64,000 nucleotides of DNA from positions 884,853 to 948,852 of the forward strand of contig BCHS01000001.1 of the NCBI GenBank assembly GCA_039545275.1. The letters run 5' to 3'. Source of the DNA: Pseudomicrostroma phylloplanum (taxonomy: Eukaryota; Basidiomycota; Exobasidiomycetes; Microstromatales). The notes under the pieces were generated by a model. The model saw only the letters and a list, made by a program, of their open reading frames with translations. It was not told the origin of the DNA and did no database searches. Shown here one piece after another: positions 53,206-63,358 of this stretch (position 1 is the first letter of the stretch; each line of letters begins with the position of its first letter). The translations under genes and the position numbers were made by a program.

Positions 53206-56200
53206 ATGGACCCTCGCTTCCGAGTGCCGTCCCAAGGACCACACGGCCATCCACATCATCATCATCATCAGCAGAGATCGGGCTCCGTATCGTCCACTTC
53301 TGGCTCTTACTACCCTCAGCCTCTTCCCCATCATCGGTACAATGGAGATGGGTACGGGCCCGAGACGCCGCGACATGATCGCTCCTTCCTAGAACCTGGA
53401 GCGGAGGAGCAGAATTATGCTCGGGGAGGCGCATGGTCTACGCCGAGCTATAGGAATCCTACCGCAAGAGGGAGTGGTCAAGGAGGTAGAGAAGAGTTCT
53501 TCGGAACACCGCTGCCAGATGTGAGTTCAATGAGTCAGATTCATCGGGCTCAGTGTTCTTCGTTGCTGACCGCTCACACCTTTCCTACATCCCCGGCAGA
53601 GAGTGAGCCGGACCTTCGATCAGCTGTCTCGTCAATATAGAGAGGGGACAGGCAGTCGGGCAGGTAGTGCTATGCCACCTACCAATCTTCTCCAGACAGC
53701 TTGGAGGTACGATTCTTTGGGCCCTTCAGCATATAACAATCGAGCCGCTAGCGTCCATATCGGGGCAGGGCCTAGCGGATCGGCGCCATGGTCTCCGGCG
53801 CGGCCTCCCAAACCGGTCATCTCAGAGTCTACGCTCAGCTGGCTCAGAGATGCTGATGATGTGCAGCCTAGACCGGTGACAGTTGAGATGCACGATCAGG
53901 GTGCCGCAAGGCAGGGCAGGGTGGATGACTCTTTTGAGGCGCCTAGCAAAGAGGCAGATGCGACTAGCGTGTTTCTACCCAGAAGAGAAGAGCAGGTCGA
54001 CGGACAGACAACAGCTCTGCGGGAGATCGAAGGGACAGGACAAGTCAACGGCATTTCCATGGCGGAAACGATAGCAGAGGCTCCGGACGCACCGCAGGAC
54101 TTTGATCAAGCGGCGCAGCAAGATGACGATGGGCTCGAGCAACAGCCAGTGGCAGAGGAGTCCGTCGCCGAACCGACTGCACCTAGTCCACCTTCAACCA
54201 CTCGCCGGAGGACAGGCAAGGCGGTAGAAAAGCACGATGCGACGAAAAGAACCATCGACTCTGATCCTGTCGAAAACAGCCAAATAGCAGCTCCCTCCGC
54301 GTCCGCTCCGACGGGCCCTCCGCCTGTACGACTCGAGAATTGGCACCTGACCATGGTAGACTGCAAGGAGCCGCCCGGGCAGGTAGTCCGCGCGCGGAAG
54401 AACGCAGCGACACTCGTACGTTGGGTCTATGTGCAAGGTATCAAGACTGAGGCAGAGCCACCATTGCCTTGGCGGACCTCTGTCATTGCACATCGAGTCA
54501 GACCCGACCTTGTACAAACGTCGTCGGGGTCAACTTACCAGCTTGTAGGACCTCTCGATCGTCAGCAGACCCGAGGCAATGGCTTTTCACAGGACACGGC
54601 AGATGCCTTCGGAGAAGGGTTTCCGGAAGATTGGATAGACGTGCTGCTCAAGGACCTCGGCGAGCTCGCTACAAGGCAAGCGATCGCACACCTCTCCTCC
54701 TCGCAACAAAGCCTACCACAATCGCAGCCCCAATCTCAGCCGAGTCGCAAAGCGTCGACATCCACACCGAAGGCAAAGAAGGTGAAGACTACCGCTGCTC
54801 CCCGGTCGATTCAGGTCGATCCCGCTCCCGAAGCCCCCGTATCGATACTGCATCCAGACGATGATGATATGATGGACTTTTTTGACGATGACGTTGCTCC
54901 GGACGAGTTGACGATCCTCGCTACACCCAAAGCCCCAGCGGCGGTCAAGAAAGCCACAGCAAAACGTGGCAGACAGTCAACGAATGCTGATACCTCCTCG
55001 TTCAGCAAAGGCTCCGCCGGATCGGCCAAGAAAGTCCGCATTGGAGGCGTCAGTGAGAGTAGGCAAGCTCTGCAAGCCTTTCAGGATGACAGTAGCACCG
55101 AAAGCGAGTCAGACTCAGATGCTGAACGCCACACTAGTACGGCAGCCTCGCGAAAAACCCAGCGCAATGGCCAATCGACGCGAGGACAACGTGCAGCACC
55201 GAAGGTCACTCCACCAGGCAGAAAGGCTGCAACTCCCCGGTCTGGCAGTGCAACGTCGCTCGCTGCACTCAATCCGAAGCAACGTCAAGTATCGCGGGAG
55301 CTTCTCAGTCTGGGTCGCTCGCCATTCGGAATGATGAAAGCGGTCAAGTACGCAATTGCACAGGCATCGCCCGATCCACCCGCCCCAATCTCTGCTGCTA
55401 GATCAACGGCAACGACACCGTCTCCTCACAAGCAACGTCTCACATGGGGCAAGGGGCCAGAAGACACAGACGACGATTCGGGCCGTGGGTCTGGGCGTCG
55501 CTCTTCCGGGCGAGCACGCCGGGCGCCAGACCCAAAGTGGTGGATCGTCTCTCCTGGAGTCATCAAGGTGGAAGCCGAGGAAGAAGACTTGAGTCAGTCT
55601 TTCAACCAAAGTCCGCTAAGGCGCAAGCAGAGGATGGACGGCGACGAGGATGACTCGATGTCTAATGCTCAGATTCAGAAACGGCAGCAGAGGCGGATTA
55701 CCGAGAGTATGAGTCCTGTCAAGGCAGCTCCTCCACTCAGTGCCAAGAAGAAGCGCAGGGTGGTTGAGGATACGCCAGAGGAAGACGACGATGAGCGGCA
55801 AGGCGGAGACACGAAAGCGCTACGATCAAATGGCGCCGCTCTGCCTCCTGCGTCTCCTTCGCAACCGATCCGCCAACACGGACGCTCTCTGGTCAAAGCA
55901 GCTGCACTCGTCAACGCAATCGACGAAGATGATCTGCCCGTACCAGCTCGTCTCCCCGGCTCGGCAAGCAAAGTGGTCATGACTCCTCAGAAGGAGTCGG
56001 TCAATGATGAGACGGCAGATGATGAGCTCGCTACCGCTGAGGTCACCGCTGCGCCTTCGGAAGCCCCTTCTAGCAAGCAGGTTCAGGCGTCTCCGAGCAA
56101 AGTCGCTTCTTCCCATCGCAAGTCGCCAAAGCCAACGGCTACTCAGGGCCTAGCCGCGATTGCGGCGGACGAATCGTCCGATCTGTCGAGCTTGTCCTCC

Positions 56201-56353
56201 TTGTCGGACGAGAACGGCAAAGCTTCCTTCAAAGGTAAGCAGAAGGCAGGACCTCCGTCCCCGTCTCAGCCAGTGGTCGCAGCAGGTAAAGCGTCCTCAA
56301 GACAGGTCATTGCCGAATCTGACGACGACGAGGAGTGGGACAGGGCCGTGTGA
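53206..56353 (+). CDS. KNL2: SANTA-domain protein with CENP-C-like motif, candidate KNL2/M18BP1 homologue
   Basis: Predicted exons 53206..53520 and 53600..56353 give 1022 residues. A SANTA domain lies at about residues 350-453: LENWHLTMVDC at its start, WRTSVIAHRVRPDLVQTSSG, then YQLVGPLD, and FGEGFPEDWIDVLLKDL at its end. SANTA domains characterise KNL2/M18BP1, which licenses CENP-A loading at centromeres. Far downstream, residues about 738-760 read RRSSGRARRAPDPKWWIVSP, resembling the CENPC-k motif (basic residues, Ser-Gly-Arg, Pro, aromatic) that binds CENP-A nucleosomes in plant and many animal KNL2 proteins. The rest is disordered, Ser/Asp/Glu-rich and basic. Order and spacing of the two motifs fit KNL2; no SANT/Myb domain was seen. 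Assignment is by motif only. Confidence 0.75.
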
Positions 56354-56685
56354 GGACCATGTCACTTGGAGTGCGCTCGCGACGCGCAGCTTATTGTGAA
56401 GGATTGTAGGATGCCTCTGATCATTGCCGTTGTATCCTCTGTTCTGTGTAATTGTATGCTCGTCACCACCTCGCCTCTCAGTCTGATGCCGCGTGAGGTC
56501 CAGAGGCGCTCGCCCATTTGAGTCCACGCGATACGCGCAGCCAAAGCGGAAAGGAGGCAGGCGAGGCGTTCCTTCGTGCACCATCGCTCCTTCCACCCAC
56601 TCCTCCCTGCCATCCTCACCACTGCCATCCTCCCGCTGGGCCCTCCTTCTTTCCTCTTCTGCCTGCTTCACTACCGCATAGAGAG
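56354..56685. other. Intergenic region before ARP4
   Basis: 332 nt between two plus-strand genes. The second half is C/T-rich, a likely promoter and leader of ARP4. No other gene seen. Confidence 0.45.
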
Positions 56686-58455
56686 ATGCCAGGCGTATAC
56701 GGAGGAGACGACGTCTCTGCCATTGTCCTCGATGCCGGCTCCAGTCTGCTCCGAGCCGGCTGGGCAGGAGAAGACACGCCCCGGATCGTGATCCCATCCT
56801 CCTTTGGCTGGCTACCCGACGAGTCTCATGGAACTGCCAGTGAAGCTCCTGCTACCACGGAAGCCGAAACAGCCGCGGATGGGGATGTCAGTATGGTCGA
56901 TGCTGGCGCTGAAGCCGCTGGCGCACCTGGAAGCGGAGAAGCCAATGGCGGAGAGCAGCCAGCGACCTCTACTGCTGCCCCTCTGAGCGAGGCGATGGAC
57001 GCAAGGACGAGGATTGCAAAGTACACGGCAAAGAAGGCGGAGGGCAAGGGCGGCAAGAAGAGGAAGTACTATTTTGGCGATTCGGGAGTAAACCAGTGGA
57101 GGCAAGGAATGGAGATCAGCCCGACGGTGGTGGATGGTGTTGGTGAGTCTTCTGACAGCTGAAGTCGAGGACTTCCAGCGGACCACTGACGCCTTGAGTC
57201 TCCTCGGCAATCATGATCGCCGCACAGTGCAATCTACTCCGGACCTCTTCCATATGCTCAACTACGCCTTGGAGAACCTCGGCGCAGACTCGGCCGAGCA
57301 TCCTCTGCTTCTGACAGAAGCTGCCTGGACTCCCCGGGAAACGCGAGAAGAATTGACGGAGATGGCGTTCGAGGGCCTGGGCGTTCCTGCTTACTACCTG
57401 GCCAACTCTACCGTCTTGAGCTCGTGAGTACTACAGAGGTTGACATGGCCTCGACTCTCCTCGCTGACAATTCCTCTCTTCTCTTCGTCTTTGCGGCAAA
57501 TAGCTTCTCAGCAGGCAAGCCCTCTTCACTCATCCTCGACGTCGGCTACTCCTCCGTATCCGCCATCCCAGTAGTCGACGGTTTCGTGATCCGCAAGGGC
57601 ATGAACCGTCAAGTCGGCTTGGGCGGAGCAGCCGTCTCTCGCGGTCTGGCCTACGACTTCAGGAACCCTCCAGCCAGGACACCGCGTGTTGGGGGACCCA
57701 TCTCTGAGCTTGTGCCTACGTACCGTGTCAAGAGCAAGAAGCCGGTCGAGGCTGGGAGAGAGGCTCAGTGGGAGCAGAGGGAAGAGAGGGGCACAGAGGC
57801 GACGACGGAGTCTTTCAGACGGTTCCACGATGAGAAGCTCTTGCACGAGGCAAAGGAGTCGCTTTCACAGTGTCTTGAGCAAGGCTGGGATGAAGGGTGA
57901 GTGGACGTCGCAGCAGCGTTGAGGAACAGTATCATCGCTGACACTTCACTCCACGACGTCATTGCGACCTCCCGCAGACAAGCGCTGAGTCGGCCCTCGA
58001 GACCATACGAGTTCCCCAATGGCTACAACGACCTCTTCGGCATCGAGCGCTTCCGCGCCTCCGAAGTCATGTTCGAGCCTTCCCTCTGGGACGGCGTCGA
58101 GGGTGTCCTCCCGCAGAACTCTGCCGCGGCGGTGAGCTCCATCCAGCAGCTCGTAGCCAAGGCCATCGGCGCCGTCGACGTGGACAGCCGTCCGACGCTG
58201 CTGAGCAACATCGTCTGCGTTGGCGGAGGTGCCTTCCTCCCCGGAATGATAGACCGGTTGAGCTACGAGTTGAGCAATCAGGCACCTGGACAGCGCATCA
58301 AGATCCATTCGCCGGGAAATTCCGTCGAGAGGAGACATGCCTCTTGGCTTGGTGGGTCTATCCTGGCCAGTCTCGGCTCCTTTCACCAGATGTGGATCAG
58401 CAAGGAGGAGTACGAGGAGCACGGTGCTGCTATTGTGCATGCGAGGGCTCGTTAG
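56686..58455 (+). CDS. ARP4: Actin-related protein 4 (chromatin remodelling and NuA4)
   Basis: Predicted exons 56686..57142, 57165..57423, 57504..57896 and 57978..58455 give 528 residues. Arp4 is shared by NuA4, INO80 and SWR1-type complexes in the nucleus. Diagnostic sequences are GVYGGDDVSAIVLDAGSS and RAGWAGEDTPR at the start, TEAAWTPRETREELTEMAFE, the phosphate loop LILDVGYSSVSAIPVVDGFV, then VCVGGGAFLPGM, and the family ending LGSFHQMWISKEEYEEHGA. An Ala/Glu-rich insert of about 55 residues follows the first strands. Frame continuity between DGV and VEDFQ requires removal of only 22 nt (57143-57164) with GTGAGT and AAG ends; a 16-nt version ending CAG at 57158 also keeps frame. See findings. 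Confidence 0.92.
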
Positions 58456-58636
58456 ACGTGGGTTGTATGTGTCGAAACGAAACACGCGCGGATTCTGGAG
58501 GGAAGGGGAAAAGTTCAGCAGGGCGGGCTCGGCATACCAGATCCTCTCGCACGAATGTCACACAATGATCAGCATCAGCATCTCTTTCACGCGTGATTGC
58601 ATTGACTAGTCGAGTACATTTTGCTCTCAAGCAACC

Positions 58637-61243
58637 TCACGGCGTCCACAACCTCGCCGTTCCGTCCGCTCCAGCAGTGACGATCCAGGGCTGTCCAACG
58701 ACCCAAGTCATATGCAGCACTCCAAGCCCATCAGTGACCTCGTGTCCCTTGAGCACCTTTAGTGGCACAATGAGTGGATTCGAGTTGAAATCCGAATACA
58801 CCGTGCCATGGAAGACATGCACGGTCCCGTCGTCCGAGGCCGAGGCAAACGTGGGGTAGGAGCGAGAAAAGGCGACGCTGCGCAGGGCGCGGGCGTGGTA
58901 GCGGAGCGTCTTGTAAGGTTTGGTGGAGAGGTCTAGGTCGAACCAGCAGAGACGCTTGTCGTAGGAGCCTAGGATCACATGGTCCCCCGAGGGGTGCACG
59001 TCGATCGAGGAGATCCACTTGAGACCTGGCTGCAGAGTCTTGATGAGACTCTGGGCTGAGAGGTCGTAGATGCGCACGTAGCGCTGCGTGGCTACAAAGA
59101 GGTGGGGTTTCGTGGGGTGAAAGGCAACCTTCTGCACCGAGGAGCCCTTGGAGGCCTTCTTGAACGGAGCCTGGGAACGTTGTCTGCTCAACTGGTGGAT
59201 AAGAACAGAAGAGGAGCCCCCGTCGGCGGAGACGGTGGTGAAGTAGTCACCTTTTGCGTGCCAGGTGACCTGCTTTGGCGTGCCGTTGAAGGTGATGTGC
59301 ACGGCAACGCCGTTGGACCGCTCTACGTCGCTTGGGCGAGACCACTTGGCGGGAGGCGCTGCGCTAGCTGATGCCTGAGCCGTCGATGAAGAGGAAGGGA
59401 GGGCAGGTTGGTAGCCTGCGATCGCATGCTGGAAAGACGTCGTCGCGGTCGCCGAAGACGACCCCGGACTGGTGTGAGGCGGGGCAATGATCGTGGCCTT
59501 GCCCGAGGTGACGGCAGCAATCAGGCTGACGCTCTTGTTCGGGCACCACTCGAGGGAGTGCACAGGCGAGCGATCCCTCTCTGCCGAACCGTAGTTGAGG
59601 TCCCACACGGCAGCACATCGACCAATCTCCAGATCCCACAGTCGCACTCGACCGTCATCGGCACCTGTTGCGAGCCATCCTCCACGAGGGTCAACGGCGA
59701 CACATCTCACTCGAGAGTTGTTGGGGTGGGGGTAGGTCACGGCACACGTCGTGGGGAATGGCCTGAGCTCTTGTGGCGAAGGCAGCTTCGGCAGCAGCTG
59801 GTCAGGGTCACTGATGTTGAGCCTCTTTCTCTGGACACGAGGAGCCATGTAGAGGTCCAGACAGCGCTCGAAGCGCTCCTGCATAAAGTCCTTGTAGCCC
59901 GGTACCACTCGCAGACCAGAGTGCTTGGCAGGCACAAAGGACGTCTTGCGGTCCTCTCTCTCGGCGTCCTCCCAGGCCTTCTTCTCTTCCTCTGTAAACA
60001 GGTATTCGGCCGGCGGGTTGTACGACTCTGCAGTCGTAGGCAGCGGCAGCTTGGGAGCAGGCAGATGCATTGGGTGGTCGGCGCGAGGTGCATCGGCGTC
60101 TGACCAGATGTTGTAAATGGAGGCCTTTGACTGAGCGGGAGCACGTGGGGTGATCCTGCCCTGTCGAATGGCTCGGACAATCTTCATGACCTTCTTGTGC
60201 TCCCACTTGGAAGGCACGAAGCGCCGCTTGGGTTCAGGCTTGCCGGTCATGGGAGTGACCATCTCCTTGCCCTCGCCGGTGAACCAGTGGACTTGATCCT
60301 CGTACGGATCGTAGCTACCGTCTGGGATCTCCGCCTGCTGCAGACGTCTGATGATGTCCAACTCCTCGTTCGTCAGCTGTACGTCCTTGCCGGTCAGCTT
60401 GTCCTCAACGCTCATCCATGAAGTCGGGTCCTCTACAGTTGCGAGGAACTTGTCCAGCTCGTCTCCCTTTGCTGGCCTCATCACCTTCCTGCCCTCGATG
60501 TCGTATCCGATGTGCGGTAGGTCGTCGTACCACTCGAGCGGTACGTTGCCTATCCTATTGGGAGCGTCTTCGGTGCTGCTGTCGCTATCGTAGTCTGGCT
60601 CGATTTCGGGGTACACTCTCCGTGTCTGGCCCGTGAGCTTGCTGCGCTGAAACGTCGACTTTGTGCTACCGTCTGCATTTCGGTCGCCTAGAATGGGAGC
60701 CGCCGTTGATGGATCCAGTCCGATCTTGTTGAGCTTGTAGTCCTCTTCGCTGGGCTTGACAGTTGCTCTCTTTACCATGTCATCGAGCTCTGCATCGATT
60801 TCGCCCTGCGTTGCCGCCTTGGCTGCAAATTGCGAGGCGCGAGCGTCTTCGTCCTGCGAGTCATACTCGTCTGTGTCCTCCGTCTCAGGCTCGTCTACGT
60901 CTCCGTCTTCGAGGTCGCTGTCGGATACGTCGAATGAGCCATCATCGTCATCGTCCTCTTCCTCGTCTGAGGATGCTGCGTCAATCTCTGGGAACTCTTC
61001 TTCGTCATCGTCTTCCTCGTCGCTAGCTTCAGCGCCTGCAGGGACTTTGAGAGCGTCTGTAGTTGCTGCAGCGTCTGCCTCTTCCTCTTCGTCTTCGTCG
61101 CTGGGCAGCTCCAATTGAGCGTCCTGAGCGGCTGAAACGACGTCTTGGGTGGGGAGGTCAAGGGCCTTGCTGCCGGAGCCCGATGCGACCCTCTGTTCGG
61201 GTCGTTTCCTCTTTGGCACCGCTGTTGCCCCTTTTGGCGGCAT
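58637..61243 (-). CDS. ERB1: Ribosome biogenesis protein Erb1 (BOP1)
   Basis: A single-exon gene of 868 residues. The first in-frame ATG of the family region is 61243 (MPPKGATAVPKRKRPEQ). A very acidic segment (about residues 45-150) is followed by the BOP1 N-terminal domain: RVYPEIEPDYDSDSSTED, then NVPLEWYDDLPHIGYDIEG and RFVPSKWEHKKVMKIVRAI. A seven-bladed WD40 propeller begins near residue 530 (CVAVDPRGGWLATGADDGRV) and ends in WIVTAGADGTARLWTP. Erb1 forms the PeBoW complex with Nop7 and Ytm1, needed for 27S pre-rRNA processing and 60S assembly in the nucleolus. It diverges from VMA3 with 537 nt between starts and converges on ARP4. Confidence 0.95.
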   Translation of the reverse strand: MPPKGATAVPKRKRPEQRVASGSGSKALDLPTQDVVSAAQDAQLELPSDEDEEEEADAAATTDALKVPAGAEASDEEDDDEEEFPEIDAASSDEEEDDDDDGSFDVSDSDLEDGDVDEPETEDTDEYDSQDEDARASQFAAKAATQGEIDAELDDMVKRATVKPSEEDYKLNKIGLDPSTAAPILGDRNADGSTKSTFQRSKLTGQTRRVYPEIEPDYDSDSSTEDAPNRIGNVPLEWYDDLPHIGYDIEGRKVMRPAKGDELDKFLATVEDPTSWMSVEDKLTGKDVQLTNEELDIIRRLQQAEIPDGSYDPYEDQVHWFTGEGKEMVTPMTGKPEPKRRFVPSKWEHKKVMKIVRAIRQGRITPRAPAQSKASIYNIWSDADAPRADHPMHLPAPKLPLPTTAESYNPPAEYLFTEEEKKAWEDAEREDRKTSFVPAKHSGLRVVPGYKDFMQERFERCLDLYMAPRVQRKRLNISDPDQLLPKLPSPQELRPFPTTCAVTYPHPNNSRVRCVAVDPRGGWLATGADDGRVRLWDLEIGRCAAVWDLNYGSAERDRSPVHSLEWCPNKSVSLIAAVTSGKATIIAPPHTSPGSSSATATTSFQHAIAGYQPALPSSSSTAQASASAAPPAKWSRPSDVERSNGVAVHITFNGTPKQVTWHAKGDYFTTVSADGGSSSVLIHQLSRQRSQAPFKKASKGSSVQKVAFHPTKPHLFVATQRYVRIYDLSAQSLIKTLQPGLKWISSIDVHPSGDHVILGSYDKRLCWFDLDLSTKPYKTLRYHARALRSVAFSRSYPTFASASDDGTVHVFHGTVYSDFNSNPLIVPLKVLKGHEVTDGLGVLHMTWVVGQPWIVTAGADGTARLWTP

Positions 61244-61780
61244 GATGATGGAGGGGCGGTAGGGGAAAGGAAGATGGTGAAGTAAAGGGGATGATGTATG
61301 CGGTTTGTTGGCTGTGGTGTGAGTGCGTGAGCGAGTGGCCTCTAGGAAGAAGCGTCCATCGGAAAGGGACGAAATTCTGCCTGGGCAGCCAAACGCGGGC
61401 AAAGCAAGCGAGGCAGGCAGACAGACAGGCAAGGCAGGCCAGGGCCGGCGGGCGTGTGTGTGTGAGTGTGTGCCCGTGGTGTGAGGCTGCCTGGCAGTGC
61501 GCGGCCCCGGTGGCTGGGCGTCTCCCCCCTGATCTCATCGCTCCCACGTCTTCCCACTTGCCGCCGCCCATCACCACCATCGCCATCGCACACCAGATCA
61601 TCCCGGTACTCATATCAGTATCCTGAGCTCACCTTGAACTTGATCTCACATTCTTGTAGACTCAAGCCAACCCTCACATCTCTGCCGGCTTAGCCCTTCC
61701 CACCGCGTCCTTGCACCACAACCCTCCTTCGCAAAGCAGACCACCTCCACCCACCAACCCCCACCTCACACGTCTTTACA
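61244..61780. promoter_or_regulatory. Divergent promoter region, ERB1 and VMA3
   Basis: 537 nt between divergent starts. It contains AGGCAGRC-like repeats at about 61405-61440 and a GT tract at 61453-61472. No coding frame is supported; the C/T-rich part before 61781 is a likely VMA3 leader. Confidence 0.45.
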
Positions 61781-62553
61781 ATGGCATCCGCACTCGCCTC
61801 TACCGAGATCAACCCCTTGTGCCCCGTGTACGCACCCTTCTTCGGTGCCATGGTGAGTTCGCACAGGTCTCGCCTCGAGCGGACCAAGCAGTGCATTGAC
61901 TGATAAGCTCATATCCCCCCACTCGGCCTCGTTTCACAGGGTACCACAGCGGCCATTGTCTTCACCTGTTAGTACACACGCCTGCTGCGACCCACTACCT
62001 TACAGATGGTAGCTTACTGACCCCCGTGTCCCTCTCTCACCTCTCACCACCCCTCTTGGCAGGTCTCGGAGCCTCTTACGGTACCGCCAAGTCCGGTGTC
62101 GGAATCTCCGCAATGGGTGTCCTCAGGCCTGACCTGCTCATCAAGTGTATCGTTCCCGTCGTCATGGCTGGTATCATTGCCATTTACGGACTGGTCGTGT
62201 CGGTGCTGATCTCCGGTGACATCAAGTCGCCCATGACCCTCTACGCCGGTTTCATCCAGCTCGGCGCCGGTCTCTCCGTCGGTCTCTCCGGTCTCGCCGC
62301 CGGCTTCGCCATCGGTGTTGTAGGAGACGCTGGTGTGCGAGGTACCGCTCAACAGCCAAGGCTCTTCATCGGAATGATCCTCATCCTCATTTTCGCCGAG
62401 GTGCTGGGTCTCTACGGTCTGATCGTGGCCCTGATCTTGAACACTCGTAGTCAAGACGCTCCTTCCGTGAGTACCGAGCTGCAGCACCGTAGAGGTACGA
62501 ACGTCACCACTGACTCAGTAACCCCTCTCTCCATTTTCCCTTTGCAGTGCTAA
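61781..62553 (+). CDS. VMA3: V-type proton ATPase proteolipid subunit c
   Basis: Predicted exons 61781..61852, 61940..61967, 62063..62466 and 62548..62553 give 169 residues, close to the usual 160-165. The protein is almost entirely four membrane helices: [20 protein letters not shown], then [20 protein letters not shown], an [20 protein letters not shown] helix and [20 protein letters not shown]. The Glu in IFAEVLG is the proton-carrying residue of the c-ring. The second intron has a GTTAGT donor, and the last exon encodes only Cys and the stop. Subunit F of the same complex is encoded at 48 kb. Confidence 0.96.
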
Positions 62554-63358
62554 ACCGAGCGTCTCTCATCCGGTAGGGCTACGTGAGGTGGAGCGGAATA
62601 CCTTGCCTCAGGCAGGAGTGAAGGTGGCTCACGGTTCAGCTCAGCGGCTGCTTCCCGCCACTTCACGACTCAGGCAACGCATTTCTGCTCTTCTCTGATA
62701 TGAGAAGCCAAGGCACGACGACGAAGGGCGCCACTCGCCTACGTCGACCCTGCTTGCCCATCAGCCCCACGCAGCCTCCTCCTCCTCTCCTCCTCACCTA
62801 CCTTCCCTCCGCCGCCCGCCCTACATGCCACCACAGACGAGTCAGAGCTCTTCCTCGCGACCCACCCCCCCGCGTTTGCTCCCTCTCTGCTCTCTCCCAC
62901 CTCCTCCGTCCAGCCCCCCCTTTCCTCTTTTCTTCCCTCCCAGCCTCGCGCCTCGAACTTGTGTATCGCTCTTGGAGAACTATGTTTTTTCCTTCGAAGA
63001 GAGGAAATGGAGGAGCGGGAAATGAAACTCAATACGAATCGCATTGAAGAAGAAGAAGAAGATGGTCGTGTGCAGCGGTATGTGTGCCATCCCTCTCAGC
63101 CCGAGATCGTCCCAGTGAGCCTTCTTAGTCGTACGCACACTCCAACACACGCACGAAGGTGAACTTCAGACAAGAAGACGTAGCGCCGGAGAGCTGATTT
63201 AACACCAACAGAAGAACGAACAAAGTGAGAAAGAGAGACGAAGGACGAAGAGCGGTCAGAAGAGTGAGAGGGAGAGAGGGAGAGACCCAGCGAAATCAGG
63301 AGCAGTGCGAGGGGGGACATAAAGTGTATCCTCCCGTTCCTCCAGGTGCCTCCTCCAA
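62554..63358. other. Intergenic region between convergent genes
   Basis: About 805 nt holding the 3' flanks of VMA3 and the PB1 gene. It is strongly C/T-rich at 62745-62950, has a GAA run at about 63045-63060 and a GA-rich stretch at 63220-63290. No gene seen. Confidence 0.45.

Noticed and set aside
57089..57158. Alternative 70-nt ARP4 intron using a GTAAAC donor
   Set aside because: It would delete VNQWRQGMEISPTVVDG, which matches a conserved Arp4 block, so the ultrashort intron is preferred.
61441..61600. GT/CA-rich frames near the ERB1 start
   Set aside because: Simple-sequence artefacts in a divergent promoter region.
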